This document shows, in pieces, positions 55,723 to 63,988 of a stretch of 64,000 bases of DNA. Both the position numbers and the translations under genes were made by a program. The DNA lies in NCBI RefSeq assembly GCF_014133895.1, contig NC_050729.1:620001-684000 (forward strand), read 5' to 3'. Below the pieces are notes generated by a model. That model was not told the DNA's origin, did no database searches, and was given only the letters and a program-made list of their open reading frames with translations. This DNA comes from Torulaspora globosa. Its lineage: Eukaryota > Ascomycota > Saccharomycetes > Saccharomycetales > Saccharomycetaceae. Each line of letters opens with the position of its first letter. Position 1 is the stretch's first letter.

Positions 55723-56123
55723 CTTGCGATCAGTCTCACAAGATATCTCTAGGCTTCAAGATTATGTTGGAATCTATCTATATACCTGTAAGTTATCTGC
55801 TAGGATATCGGAAGGGGAAGCTGATAAGGTGTGTGATTATTTCTTTTGCTTTTATACAGTGTTGTTTTCTTTTTCTCCGGCCATATAGTTTGAAGGGTCC
55901 TCGACTGATAACTCGGTAGAAATGTGGAAAATGAGTCATGACGTACTTACGCATGTCTCTCTCTGCCCTGTGCAGATACGCAGTGCTTGCTTCTCTCCGC
56001 GGCAGCGCGGCGGAAAAGCGTCGTAGCGAGCGATGCATTACGTATGCTTCTGGAAGCAAAAAAATGTGCCATGTGGGATCCCTGCCTTAAAGCGGACCCT
56101 TGTGCGGAGGCTGTGCGGGCAGC
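55723..56123. promoter_or_regulatory. ENA promoter region with CRE-like site at 55938-55945
   Basis: 401 bases upstream of ENA and downstream of TRM7. ATGACGTA at 55938-55945 resembles the CRE bound by Sko1 that controls ENA1 under osmotic stress in S. cerevisiae. The right half is GC-rich (CTCCGCGGCAGCGCGGCGG near 55996) and merges into the TRM7 GC island. A short frame here has no support as a gene. Confidence 0.45.
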
Positions 56124-57050
56124 TTACACGGCTCTTGTCAGCTTCCCCTTCCGTTTCAGCTCGAGCGCCTGTTTGTACGGCGGGTTAGTGGGCTGCTGCA
56201 CGGGGTCTAATGACCGACGCGGCACGTCGCTATCGCCCTGCAGATCCTGTCCGTGATAGGTAGCGTCCGAGTCGAAGCTGTCAAGCGAGCCGCACGCCAT
56301 GAAGGGGGCGATGTCCCGCGGCGTTTCATGCCAGGGCCCCACGTCCGGGCTGTCTGACCCGCGGAAGCAGCCTTGGAAGAACTCCTGCACGGACTGGTCG
56401 AGGTCGAGGCGCGGCTGCCAGCCGCTGGGCGGGTTGTACTGCTGGCATACTATGAATGCTTCGAGCGAGGTGCCGCGCGAAGAGCGCGGTTTGGCGCAGG
56501 TGACGCGGTCGAAGAGGTACCCCATCTGGGAGTAGAGCATGTCGATGTCTCTGCCGCGGAAGATCTTGGCGACGAAGGTTCCGCCTGGTTTCAGAATACA
56601 CGCTGCCAGCTGGAGCGCGCTCATGATCAGTTGCTGCTGCACGTACTCGTCGAGGTCGTGGAGCCCTGTGACGTCGGGCGCGCCGTCGCTGCACACAAAG
56701 TCGGCCTTCTGGTCGCCAAACAGCTCCAGAATCCGCGCCAGCGTCCGCGGATGCGTGATGTCTGCCTGGAGTGTGGTCACGTGGTCTATCGGCGACATGG
56801 TCTGCAGATCGACGGCGACGATCTTGCGGTCTGCGGTGGCGCGTTCGTCTTGGAACAGTTTCCTGGAGAGCACTTGCGACCAGGATCCCGGCGCCGCACA
56901 GAGGTCTACCACGCGCTTCAGGCTGGGATCGTCTAGAAAATGGAACTCATCGTTCAGCTGCAGCAGTTTGAAGGCAGACCTGGCTCTGTAGCCTTGCTCC
57001 TTGGCCTTGCGGTAGTACAGGTCCCTCTTGTCCTTGCTGCTCTTGCCCAT
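56124..57050 (-). CDS. TRM7: TRM7, tRNA 2'-O-ribose methyltransferase
   Basis: 308 residues (310 in S. cerevisiae). FtsJ/RrmJ-family enzyme that methylates the ribose of positions 32 and 34 in the anticodon loops of tRNA-Phe, -Trp and -Leu, with partners Trm732 and Rtt10. Seen: the SAM site [15 protein letters not shown] and the K-D-K-E tetrad: Lys28, the Asp in [11 protein letters not shown], the Lys in FVAKIFRG, and the Glu in TSLEAFIV. The coding sequence is extremely GC-rich for this window (41 of 60 bases at 56461-56520). Position YBR061C. It is divergent from RSM10 with 106 bases between the starts. Confidence 0.96.
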   Translation of the reverse strand: MGKSSKDKRDLYYRKAKEQGYRARSAFKLLQLNDEFHFLDDPSLKRVVDLCAAPGSWSQVLSRKLFQDERATADRKIVAVDLQTMSPIDHVTTLQADITHPRTLARILELFGDQKADFVCSDGAPDVTGLHDLDEYVQQQLIMSALQLAACILKPGGTFVAKIFRGRDIDMLYSQMGYLFDRVTCAKPRSSRGTSLEAFIVCQQYNPPSGWQPRLDLDQSVQEFFQGCFRGSDSPDVGPWHETPRDIAPFMACGSLDSFDSDATYHGQDLQGDSDVPRRSLDPVQQPTNPPYKQALELKRKGKLTRAV

Positions 57051-57156
57051 CGGCTCAATTGGCGTTATGGCCGTCTGCCAGCTGCGGTGAGCGGCGGCTT
57101 GCCAAAATTTTGTTTAGTTCTTGGCTTGGTGATGGCGGGTAACTACCGCTTGCGTC

Positions 57157-57873
57157 ATGGCAGGTAAAAAAACCGTCAAGAGCAGTGGTTGTACGACACT
57201 GCTGGACTGGAGAGCAATCAGTGCCATGTTTAGACGGATCTCGCCGGTGTGTCGGTTTGTGAGACCGAACTCTACGCTTTCTTCGTCTTCGCTGGCGGTC
57301 AAGAGCGATTCTGCTTTGACAGCGGCGGCGGATGAACGTCCTTTGCCTATTAACGTGGAAGCGGTTTACCATGCTCCTTTGAAACTGCCAATTGAGCACG
57401 GCGATTTGGTGGCTGATTTGCAGCTGAGGTCTTACGATAACGAAAACTTGGATTTTTACTCGGACTTCATCCTCAGAGTCGGCTACTACCTGGGGATGCC
57501 GTTGACGGGGCCAAAGCCGCTGCCAACCCGTCGGGAACGGTGGACAGTGATACGGTCGCCCTTTGCTCATGCCAAGTCCAAGGAGAACTTCGAGAGACAT
57601 ACACACAAAAGGCTGATCCGGGTTTGGGATACCAATCCCGAGATCGTGCAGATATGGCTTTCGTACATCTCCAAGCACGCGATTACTGGTGTTGGCATCA
57701 AGTGTAACGTGTACCAGCGTTCGGGACTGTCTCTTGAGATGGACAAATTTAGCGACGCTTCTCTGCCTCAGGCGATTAACGACGCTAACAAGACGGGCAA
57801 CACGATAGACGAAGCCGTGGGCCAGAAAGTACTCGAGTTGCTGAATAGCCCGGAGTTCAAGAGGCATCTGTGA
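57157..57873 (+). CDS. RSM10: RSM10, mitochondrial ribosomal protein uS10m
   Basis: 238 residues from the first ATG; an internal ATG at 57226 ([13 protein letters not shown]) gives 215, nearer the 203 of S. cerevisiae, and begins a classic Arg-rich mitochondrial presequence. The later start is therefore quite possible. The S10 domain covers the C-terminal two thirds ([20 protein letters not shown], then [20 protein letters not shown] and [20 protein letters not shown]). It belongs to the small subunit of the mitochondrial ribosome. Position YDR041W; its stop is 34 bases from the convergent RING gene. Confidence 0.93.
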   Translation: MAGKKTVKSSGCTTLLDWRAISAMFRRISPVCRFVRPNSTLSSSSLAVKSDSALTAAADERPLPINVEAVYHAPLKLPIEHGDLVADLQLRSYDNENLDFYSDFILRVGYYLGMPLTGPKPLPTRRERWTVIRSPFAHAKSKENFERHTHKRLIRVWDTNPEIVQIWLSYISKHAITGVGIKCNVYQRSGLSLEMDKFSDASLPQAINDANKTGNTIDEAVGQKVLELLNSPEFKRHL

Positions 57874-57907
57874 GCATTGTTAGACGCCCACCCTGTATAT
57901 ATAGTTA

Positions 57908-58357
57908 TTAACCGTACATCCCCCAATCTTCTTCCACTTCCAGACCGCTTGTGTCGATTTCTGGCTTGTGAGACAGAACGTCATCTCTGCAGAGCGGACA
58001 GCTGGTGCTCTTTGCAAGCCAGACTGATATGCATTCGAGATCGAAGTCGTGACCGCAGTGAGGCAGACGAATGACCAGGGGGTAATCTTCATCCAGGTAA
58101 TTGCCACAGCAGATCGAGCAGCTGCTTTCGGGCGTGATCTTTGATTTGTGTATCCTCGGTAGCGAATCGATGAAGGACTCTGGACAGCCTTTTTTATCGG
58201 TCTCCTCCATCTGCTCCAGCCATTCCTCTTGTAGAGATTCGGGTATCAGTTGCGATAGAATTTGCAAGACTGCTGTCATGTCATGGAGCCCCTCCCGCCT
58301 GAAAATCTCTCGTAATTGTGCTCTCAGTTCTGAACTGCCCTCGGGGGTACTCGACAT
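57908..58357 (-). CDS. RING-finger protein (YBR062C homologue), likely E3 ubiquitin ligase
   Basis: 149 residues (180 in S. cerevisiae Ybr062c). A C-terminal RING runs from CSICCGNYL through LPHCGHDFDLECISVWL to CPLCRDD. The position normally taken by the second His of a RING-H2 is Asp (CGHDFDLEC), a change also found in the yeast protein as I remember it. The tail EEDWGMYG matches exactly. A conserved helix (LIPESLQEEWLEQMEE) precedes the RING. In S. cerevisiae the gene has an intron close to the start; here I see no GTATGT or TACTAAC upstream and the frame opens directly at an ATG, so the intron seems absent. Function unknown. Confidence 0.88.
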   Translation of the reverse strand: MSSTPEGSSELRAQLREIFRREGLHDMTAVLQILSQLIPESLQEEWLEQMEETDKKGCPESFIDSLPRIHKSKITPESSCSICCGNYLDEDYPLVIRLPHCGHDFDLECISVWLAKSTSCPLCRDDVLSHKPEIDTSGLEVEEDWGMYG

Positions 58358-58516
58358 CCTTGATTGCTGCTGCGAGCTGCCTCTGTATCGCTGACTATGT
58401 CGTCCGCTTTTTCTAGCTCAACTTGCAAGCGCTTCGCCTGACAGAGTCGCTAGCTCATCTTTAAACTGTTTTATATTCCTTGACAAAGTTTAAATCAACT
58501 ATCTATGATAAGAATG

Positions 58517-59170
58517 CTACGCACTATAAGCTCCTGCCAGATTTACTTTACTTCTGTCTTCATGAAAAATCAGTGATCTGGCGGCAAGTGCGGCATAATT
58601 GTCTCTTCGCTTGGGTAGTCCTGCCAGCGGGATATCATTAACGACCCATGCATCGTTCTTGAGTTCCGTGACGACCCTCGAGCAGTCCAACGTACACCAG
58701 CTGTTGAGCTCTTCATCGTACTCAATAGGAATGTTCTCCAGATCAAGCTGATGTCCGCTCTTCGGATTGTCGAACGATTTATATTTCTCTCTATCATTCA
58801 CTATGAAATGGGAACTCTTTCTAAAGAAGTTCAACCTCATTACTGTACCGAATACAATCAGTGATACCACCAGACCCAATGCCGGCGAATAATATAGTCT
58901 CGCATACTTCTCAGAAGTTTCAAATGGCGAAAAGTCCTCCATCAAATAAGATTCCGTCATCAGTTCCGTCAAAGACATGGTTTCGTACTGATGGTTATTT
59001 GCCGTCCTAGGCACGATTCCAACATCAGCCTTAGACTTGAAAAATAGCGCTTTCAGGAGCTCTATCGGTAGTTTCACTGCCACGAACCATAGGGTACTAA
59101 TAAATTTTATTATTTTTGATTCTGTGAATTTTTTATTCGAGAAAGATGAGTAGTTCATATTGCTATCCAT
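58517..59170 (-). CDS. Membrane protein of unknown function at the YBR063C/YDR042C position
   Basis: 217 residues that I do not recognise from sequence. A hydrophobic amphipathic stretch lies near the N-terminus (residues about 23-44, FISTLWFVAVKLPIELLKAL) and one clear membrane helix near 93-112 (YYSPALGLVVSLIVFGTVM). The C-terminal half is soluble and mixed in charge. The neighbours are YBR062C and YBR065C (ECM2) on one S. cerevisiae chromosome and YDR041W and YDR043C on the other, so the candidates are YBR063C (CNM1, 404 residues, nucleus-mitochondrion contacts) and YDR042C (200 residues, unknown). Size favours the latter. Intact frame with a good ATG. Confidence 0.75.
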   Translation of the reverse strand: MDSNMNYSSFSNKKFTESKIIKFISTLWFVAVKLPIELLKALFFKSKADVGIVPRTANNHQYETMSLTELMTESYLMEDFSPFETSEKYARLYYSPALGLVVSLIVFGTVMRLNFFRKSSHFIVNDREKYKSFDNPKSGHQLDLENIPIEYDEELNSWCTLDCSRVVTELKNDAWVVNDIPLAGLPKRRDNYAALAARSLIFHEDRSKVNLAGAYSA

Positions 59171-59244
59171 GACTCCAAACGCTAGAATTTGCGCAACTCC
59201 GATAAGAGATGTTTTTAAATTTCAAACTTGCTTACAACTGACGC

Positions 59245-60297
59245 TCAGAGCTCGATATTTGATATTCTTTTAGACTTAGCCCTTCTCTTTGTGACTTTAT
59301 TGTCTTTACTTTTTGCCGTCGCTTGAACCGCTTTCAGCACGTGATCTCGAGGAATTGCAGTCTCCATACTAATCATCTTGTTCAAACTTAAGCTTAGTTT
59401 AATGTTCTCACTGGTACTGGCTCCAAAAGATGCTGCCGAAAATCCCGAAGTCCACGGTATCACGAATATGCGGAAGTGATTTATGTTCAGGACACCTCTG
59501 CGTAAATTTTGTGTGGTCAGCAGCGTAGAACTCGAAGCTTGAAGATTTCTAATGAATTTTAATCCCAAATCTTCATTCTTGAATCTAAACCCGCCACAGT
59601 GAGCCTTGTGATTTATCACCAGCGAAGTGGTTGTTCGGTCTTGCCATTCATCCGTGCCAACCGTTTCGGCTATAGCACTTGAAATCTTCCACTCTGGTAT
59701 CGATGGATCGATATTGTAGACAAAGAAAGACTTACATGCAGCAGTGTCACCAAAAGACTGATTCAGCGGTAATCTGCGAAGCAAACGCGCTATATCTACA
59801 TGCCTGAAGTTCTCGAGCTGGGCTGAGGGGTCCGTTATCGTGGCCTGGGGCGCTGCGTTTGTCGGGCGCTGATGAAGGATCTCTTGCAGCTTATTCATGA
59901 GCTTATCGATTTCACGCGGATCGCTGGTGGTACGGGCTCCTCCTAGTTTGACGTCCTTCAAGGCAAGAAATCTTTTCATCATATCATTCTTTGCCTCTTC
60001 TGTGATGTTGGCAGGATCCTTTTCAATCATGGCCAGCATTCTATCACGTAACTGCAGTGGGATATGCCACACCATGTCCAGCATACAACATTGGCAAATG
60101 TTACGTTGCTTCGAACAGCGGGTACAGATCAGCGTCTTCGTCAAATTGCTGTCCCGCCGGTGTGGCTTGAAATGATAGAGCGTATATGGTAAAGTACAAA
60201 TCTTGCAGTGGGCACCATTGCTTATCTTGGTTAGGCGAACATTACTCGACTCTCCCAAGCAGAGATCACAAATCACCGGTGGTTCCTCTTCTCCCAT
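59245..60297 (-). CDS. ECM2: ECM2 (SLT11), spliceosomal zinc-finger/RRM protein
   Basis: 350 residues (364 in S. cerevisiae), relative of human RBM22. Part of the Prp19-associated core of the activated spliceosome, where it contacts U2/U6. Seen: an N-terminal Cys-rich zinc region (CDLCLG, CKICTLPYTLYHFKPH, CTRCSKQRNICQCCMLD), a helical linker, a degenerate RRM at about residues 195-285 (FFVYNIDPSIPEWKISSAI), and a basic C-terminus (KVTKRRAKSKRIS). Position YBR065C, upstream of the snR47 gene. Confidence 0.93.
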   Translation of the reverse strand: MGEEEPPVICDLCLGESSNVRLTKISNGAHCKICTLPYTLYHFKPHRRDSNLTKTLICTRCSKQRNICQCCMLDMVWHIPLQLRDRMLAMIEKDPANITEEAKNDMMKRFLALKDVKLGGARTTSDPREIDKLMNKLQEILHQRPTNAAPQATITDPSAQLENFRHVDIARLLRRLPLNQSFGDTAACKSFFVYNIDPSIPEWKISSAIAETVGTDEWQDRTTTSLVINHKAHCGGFRFKNEDLGLKFIRNLQASSSTLLTTQNLRRGVLNINHFRIFVIPWTSGFSAASFGASTSENIKLSLSLNKMISMETAIPRDHVLKAVQATAKSKDNKVTKRRAKSKRISNIEL

Positions 60298-60408
60298 CTT
60301 TGTCGCCCTCCTGAATTGCTGATTAGCGATGAGGTGAGCGAAGAGGCAGACGACTAATTTTTCAAGATAATTTCACGCACACAATGGCGAATCAAGAGGC
60401 TCGTTGCA

Positions 60409-60519
60409 GTATAAAGAGATCAGGGTTAAAAAGCTATGTCAAAGTTTATTTCCTCATATGACATTCGGTTGAAGAAATTCAAGTTGTTGTTGTTAAGATT
60501 ATCATCATTCAAATTATAC
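60409..60519 (-). ncRNA. SNR47: snR47, C/D box snoRNA
   Basis: On the minus strand: C box ATGATGA (60502-60508), D box CTGA (60420-60423), and a terminal stem GTATAA/TTATAC (60514-60519 with 60409-60414). Upstream of box D, after one base, is an 11-base antisense to 18S rRNA (60425-60435, complement of GTTAAAAAGCT), which matches the known snR47 target Am619. A D' box, CCGA (60465-60468), is preceded by a 13-base antisense (60470-60482, complement of TGAAGAAATTCAA) to 25S rRNA around Am2220, the second snR47 target. The rRNA sequences are from memory. The S. cerevisiae gene lies next to NRG1 as here. The ends are approximate. Confidence 0.9.
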
Positions 60520-60679
60520 GGCAACTGTTTACGAAGCTAAAAAGCTGGCAATCATTACTCATTCAACTGAATGACCAACTAATTCCGATACAATTCAGGC
60601 TTACTCCTCTCTAAAAGGGTAATCTTCTCGAACCCACTTGTCATCTGTTCAGCACTTATATACTAATTTTGGTTGATGG

Positions 60680-60692
60680 AAAAAAAAAAAAA
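60680..60692 (+). repeat. A13 homopolymer in the 3' region of the NRG gene
   Basis: Thirteen A residues between snR47 and the NRG stop codon. The interval 60298-60802 holds snR47, this tract and otherwise nothing that I can identify. Confidence 0.7.
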
Positions 60693-60802
60693 TTTGCTCT
60701 ATTTCCACCCATACAACCCACCTTCAGGAAGTAGTACTTAGGGTTCCGTTCATGAAAGGCCTGTCAGATCTATATATTCTGTATGCTATGAGAGAAGACT
60801 CT

Positions 60803-61393
60803 TTATTTCTTGCGCAAATGCGTTCTGTAGTGCTGAATACAATTGTCATGCCTGCTGAACCGTTGATTGCAACCCTCAAAAGGGCAAAAATGGTTCTTCT
60901 CACCCGTATGTATTCTATTGTGTCTTGCCAAATGACCCGAGGTGGTAAATCCCTTGGAACAAACTTTACAGACGTGCCTGCGCCTCTGTTCGACCTCAGT
61001 AACGCCACCTTTCGGGCTTCTTAGCGACTTCTTCCTCTTTTTCGTGGTGGCAGCCGGCGACGAAGACGGACACGACTCGCTCCCGCTGTTGTAAACGCTG
61101 CTGTTTGGCGAAACAGGCGCGGTAGCTGCACCAATGGTATACGCACCGAACTGAGCCGGCGTCGGCGTCGACGACGGCGTGGGAATGTTGTACGTCAGGG
61201 GTCTGGTCGGAGGATCGAAAGCACATTTGTTGAGCCTTTGTTTCAGGTCATCCTCCATCAAATGAGTATCCGTTATCGAGGGCAGCAGCGTATAGTATTT
61301 CCTTTCTGGATTAGCAGCCGCAATCAATGTGCCCATCACGGCGCTATTGGACTGAGTGACCGGCAATGGCAAAACAGAGACTGGTTGCAACAT
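60803..61393 (-). CDS. NRG1: NRG1/NRG2, C2H2 zinc-finger glucose repressor
   Basis: 196 residues from the first true ATG at 61393 (231 and 220 in S. cerevisiae Nrg1 and Nrg2). Two C2H2 fingers lie at the C-terminus: C142-C145-H158-H162 and C170-C175-H188-H192, joined by the linker HTGEKNH. A basic patch (KKRKKSLRSP) precedes them. The N-terminal half is Thr/Pro/Ser-rich. Nrg proteins recruit Ssn6-Tup1 to repress glucose-, pH- and stress-controlled genes, including ENA1 in S. cerevisiae, which is also in this window. One gene corresponds to the two ohnologues YDR043C and YBR066C. Confidence 0.93.
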   Translation of the reverse strand: MLQPVSVLPLPVTQSNSAVMGTLIAAANPERKYYTLLPSITDTHLMEDDLKQRLNKCAFDPPTRPLTYNIPTPSSTPTPAQFGAYTIGAATAPVSPNSSVYNSGSESCPSSSPAATTKKRKKSLRSPKGGVTEVEQRRRHVCKVCSKGFTTSGHLARHNRIHTGEKNHFCPFEGCNQRFSRHDNCIQHYRTHLRKK

Positions 61394-62095
61394 CACAGTT
61401 CCATACGACTACAGCTCGAATCAAAGCAATGAAGTGATTTCCAGGAAAATCAGTCGTCATCGACATTTTTGCCAAGCCTTTTAAAAGGCCAAGCCCTTTT
61501 TATATCAGTTTTTCTCACCACTATCTACTTTGTCCGCACGTATTTGACATTTGCAGGAACGCCCTGCTTTTGCCAAGACTTTCAGGGTCTCAACGTGCGT
61601 TTCTATGAGGTAACTAACTCCTTTCCAAAGCCAAATCGAGAAGGATCCGACTTGAAACAAGTAGAGGCGCGACTAGAAACACGCAGGGATTTCTTGATTA
61701 CGAAGCAGGTTCGTGCGTGACGGCGTCCGGATTTAAAGGGAATTGTGCTCTGCCAAGAAATCTGCGGGAAAATGTCTAAACTTTACTTCTTGGCAAGAAC
61801 CCGCGCCACTTTCGTTCCCCACCTCGTGGCCTCTACAAGCTTAATAAGGACTTTTTGCTCCGCGGCCTAACCTGCAGGGGACGTTCTGAGTTATTTCCCG
61901 CGAAAAACTGCTCCCGGAACGCCAAAAAAAAAAAAAAGATAGCTGGTCCGTGGTGTCAGGATTGAGCAAGATCTCGGAGGAGGCGCGACTTGGCCATTTG
62001 GGGCCGCGACCGGATTATTTCTCCGTTCGATCACGTGGTAATGGACAGGGTAGCGCCTCAGGGCAAAATTCGGCGAAACCTAAGAGCCCTGTAAT

Positions 62096-62338
62096 TCGTT
62101 TAGTGTTCTCACAGGTGATCGTTCCTTCGTTTAAGGGAAAGAATTCTGCCGCATAACAAAAGAACAGATTTCTTCCTCTTTGGGTAATTTTAGGTTATTT
62201 TGACGTCTTTCAATGCTCGTATAGCTCATCTTGGAAAAGTACATGTTCCTTTAAACGAAGCTTAGGTTAGCAGAATTTCATTCAAGCCATGATGTTTGGT
62301 TTGATTTGGTTTGGTGATTGAACTGTTTGTTTAAACGA
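62096..62338. promoter_or_regulatory. Cluster of Upc2/AR1-type and Rox1-type sites upstream of HEM13
   Basis: TCGTTTAG (62096-62103) is an exact AR1 match (TCGTTYAG). TCGTTTAA occurs at 62127-62134 and, inverted, at 62251-62258 and 62331-62338. TCGTATA (62217-62223) is the sterol response core of Upc2/Ecm22. TTTAGTGTTCTC (62099-62110) matches the Rox1 consensus YYYATTGTTCTC at 11 of 12 and overlaps the first AR1 site. HEM13 of S. cerevisiae is repressed by Rox1 in air and induced in hypoxia, so the arrangement fits. Confidence 0.65.
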
Positions 62339-62393
62339 CTAGATAGCCATTTTGAGTCTGTGACGGGATTCAGGAAGTTACTTGGTCTTCAAG

Positions 62394-62400
62394 TATATAA
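62394..62400 (+). promoter_or_regulatory. HEM13 TATA box
   Basis: TATATAA, 68-74 bases before the ATG at 62468. A canonical TATA box fits a strongly regulated gene. Confidence 0.7.
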
Positions 62401-62467
62401 GGTTTGGAATTGGTCAACTTTTTAGTTTTTCCATTGGTGCTTTTCCTAATCTTTGTTCCTTTTCAAA

Positions 62468-63484
62468 ATGAGCCAACAAAACTCCGATCGAATCGAGATG
62501 CCAGCTCCTCAAGATCCCCAGCATTTGCCCATCAGGCAACAGATGGAGGCCCTGATCCGTCGTAAGCAGGCAGAGATCACAAAGGGTTTGGAAAGTTTGG
62601 ATACTGCCAAGTTCACAGCCGATTCGTGGACTCGTGGTAACGACGGGGGCGGTGGTACTTCTATGGTTATCCAGAACGGTGAAACCTTTGAAAAGGGTGG
62701 TGTTAACGTTTCAGTCGTGTATGGTCAATTGTCGCCAGCGGCCGTTTCGGCCATGAAGCACGACCACAAGAACTTGAAGCTGGTGGAGGATCCATCCACG
62801 GGCAGCCCTCAAGCAGAAGGAGTTAAGTTCTTTGCATGTGGTCTGAGTATGGTCATCCACCCACATAACCCACATGCTCCAACCACACATTTGAACTATC
62901 GTTACTTCGAGACTTGGAACCCTGATGGAACCCCACAGGCGTGGTGGTTCGGTGGTGGTGCTGATTTGACCCCGTCATATTTGTATGAAGAGGACGCTGA
63001 GCTGTTCCACAAAAATCACAAGGACGCCCTGGACAAACACGATAAGAGCTTGTATCCACGCTTCAAGAAGTGGTGCGATGAATATTTCTACATAACTCAC
63101 CGTGGTGAGACCCGTGGCATTGGTGGGATCTTCTTCGACGACTACGACGAAAAGGATCCTCAGGAAATTTTGAAGATGGTCGAAGACTGTTTCGACGCCT
63201 TTTTACCTTCCTACCTGCCAATCGTCGCTAAACGCAAGGATACACCTTACACCCCCGAACAAAAGAAGTGGCAAGCCATCAGACGTGGCAGATACGTTGA
63301 ATTCAACCTGATCTACGATAGAGGTACTCAATTCGGTTTAAGAACACCGGGGTCACGTGTGGAATCGATCTTGATGAGTTTGCCTGAGCATGCTTCCTGG
63401 CTCTACAACCATCATCCAGAACCGGGTTCTGAAGAGGAAAAACTGATCAAAGTGACAACCAAACCTCGGGAATGGGTCCACTGA
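62468..63484 (+). CDS. HEM13: HEM13, coproporphyrinogen III oxidase (oxygen-dependent)
   Basis: Catalyses the oxygen-requiring decarboxylation of coproporphyrinogen III to protoporphyrinogen IX in haem synthesis. The first ATG (62468) gives 338 residues; an in-frame ATG at 62498 ([16 protein letters not shown]) gives 328, exactly the S. cerevisiae protein, so the extra ten residues ([10 protein letters not shown]) may not be used. Seen: the family signature [47 protein letters not shown], and [18 protein letters not shown]. The protein is close to 90% identical to yeast by eye. Codon use is strongly biased. The hypoxia-type promoter is described separately. Position YDR044C. Confidence 0.97.
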   Translation: MSQQNSDRIEMPAPQDPQHLPIRQQMEALIRRKQAEITKGLESLDTAKFTADSWTRGNDGGGGTSMVIQNGETFEKGGVNVSVVYGQLSPAAVSAMKHDHKNLKLVEDPSTGSPQAEGVKFFACGLSMVIHPHNPHAPTTHLNYRYFETWNPDGTPQAWWFGGGADLTPSYLYEEDAELFHKNHKDALDKHDKSLYPRFKKWCDEYFYITHRGETRGIGGIFFDDYDEKDPQEILKMVEDCFDAFLPSYLPIVAKRKDTPYTPEQKKWQAIRRGRYVEFNLIYDRGTQFGLRTPGSRVESILMSLPEHASWLYNHHPEPGSEEEKLIKVTTKPREWVH

Positions 63485-63620
63485 TCAACATATCTTATTG
63501 ATGCTTTAACCTTTGATGCCATTGATGTCTGTTAGTTATAAACTTTATAAACTTTTTATAAATATCATGCTTTGATAGTGTGACAAATTTTCCCTCTTTC
63601 TGCTTGTTCTCGTCGAAATA

Positions 63621-63953
63621 TCAGTTCTCCTTCCATCTATTGCCACAGTTAACACACTTGTAAAAGGTCGTCATCGGCTCATCTGCCGACCTAATCTGCA
63701 ACTGGAAAAAGTACGCGCTCTCACCATGACAATTATCGTAGTTGGGACATTGAACTTTGGTTTGATCCACATTATCCCAGCCTCCGCCAAGCACATCGTC
63801 CACTTCTTTCCTGGGAAGTTTCTTACGGTCGTAAATTTCTATTCCTTCGATCGGAAACTCGTAAGGGCACGATCGACAGGAGAGGGAATAAACTCCACTG
63901 TCAGCACTGGCTATCAGAAGCATATTATTGCACAACGGACAGAATGACAACAT
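63621..63953 (-). CDS. RPC11: RPC11 (C11), RNA polymerase III subunit
   Basis: 110 residues from the ATG at 63953 (MLSFCPLCNNMLLI), exactly the S. cerevisiae length; the frame extends to 63983, but that start is not family-like. C11 gives Pol III its RNA cleavage activity and helps termination and reinitiation. Two zinc ribbons: C5/C8/C26/C29 and C69/C75/C100/C103. The TFIIS-type acidic hairpin QIRSADEP at 86-93 holds the catalytic Asp91-Glu92. Nearly identical to the yeast protein. Position YDR045C; convergent with HEM13. Confidence 0.97.
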   Translation of the reverse strand: MLSFCPLCNNMLLIASADSGVYSLSCRSCPYEFPIEGIEIYDRKKLPRKEVDDVLGGGWDNVDQTKVQCPNYDNCHGESAYFFQLQIRSADEPMTTFYKCVNCGNRWKEN

Positions 63954-63988
63954 TTCAGCCCAATGCCTTCTCTGTCCAGACACCTTGG

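Larger units (their letters stand above)
61394..62467. other. Long divergent region NRG/HEM13
   Basis: 1074 bases. It contains an A14 tract (61924-61937), a CACGTG E-box (62032-62037, Cbf1/Pho4 type), the hypoxia-type site cluster described separately, and a HEM13 TATA box. The half near the NRG gene has repeated AAGCC/CTTTT-rich stretches (61475-61500) without a clear known site. No RNA gene or frame is supported. Confidence 0.5.

Noticed and set aside
55793..56059. 88-residue minus-strand frame between ENA and TRM7
   Set aside because: No family resemblance, lies in the ENA promoter, and runs into the GC-rich flank. Treated as chance.
56326..56991. Several long frames on both strands inside TRM7
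   Set aside because: Shadows of the GC-rich TRM7 coding sequence. TRM7 itself has all catalytic motifs.
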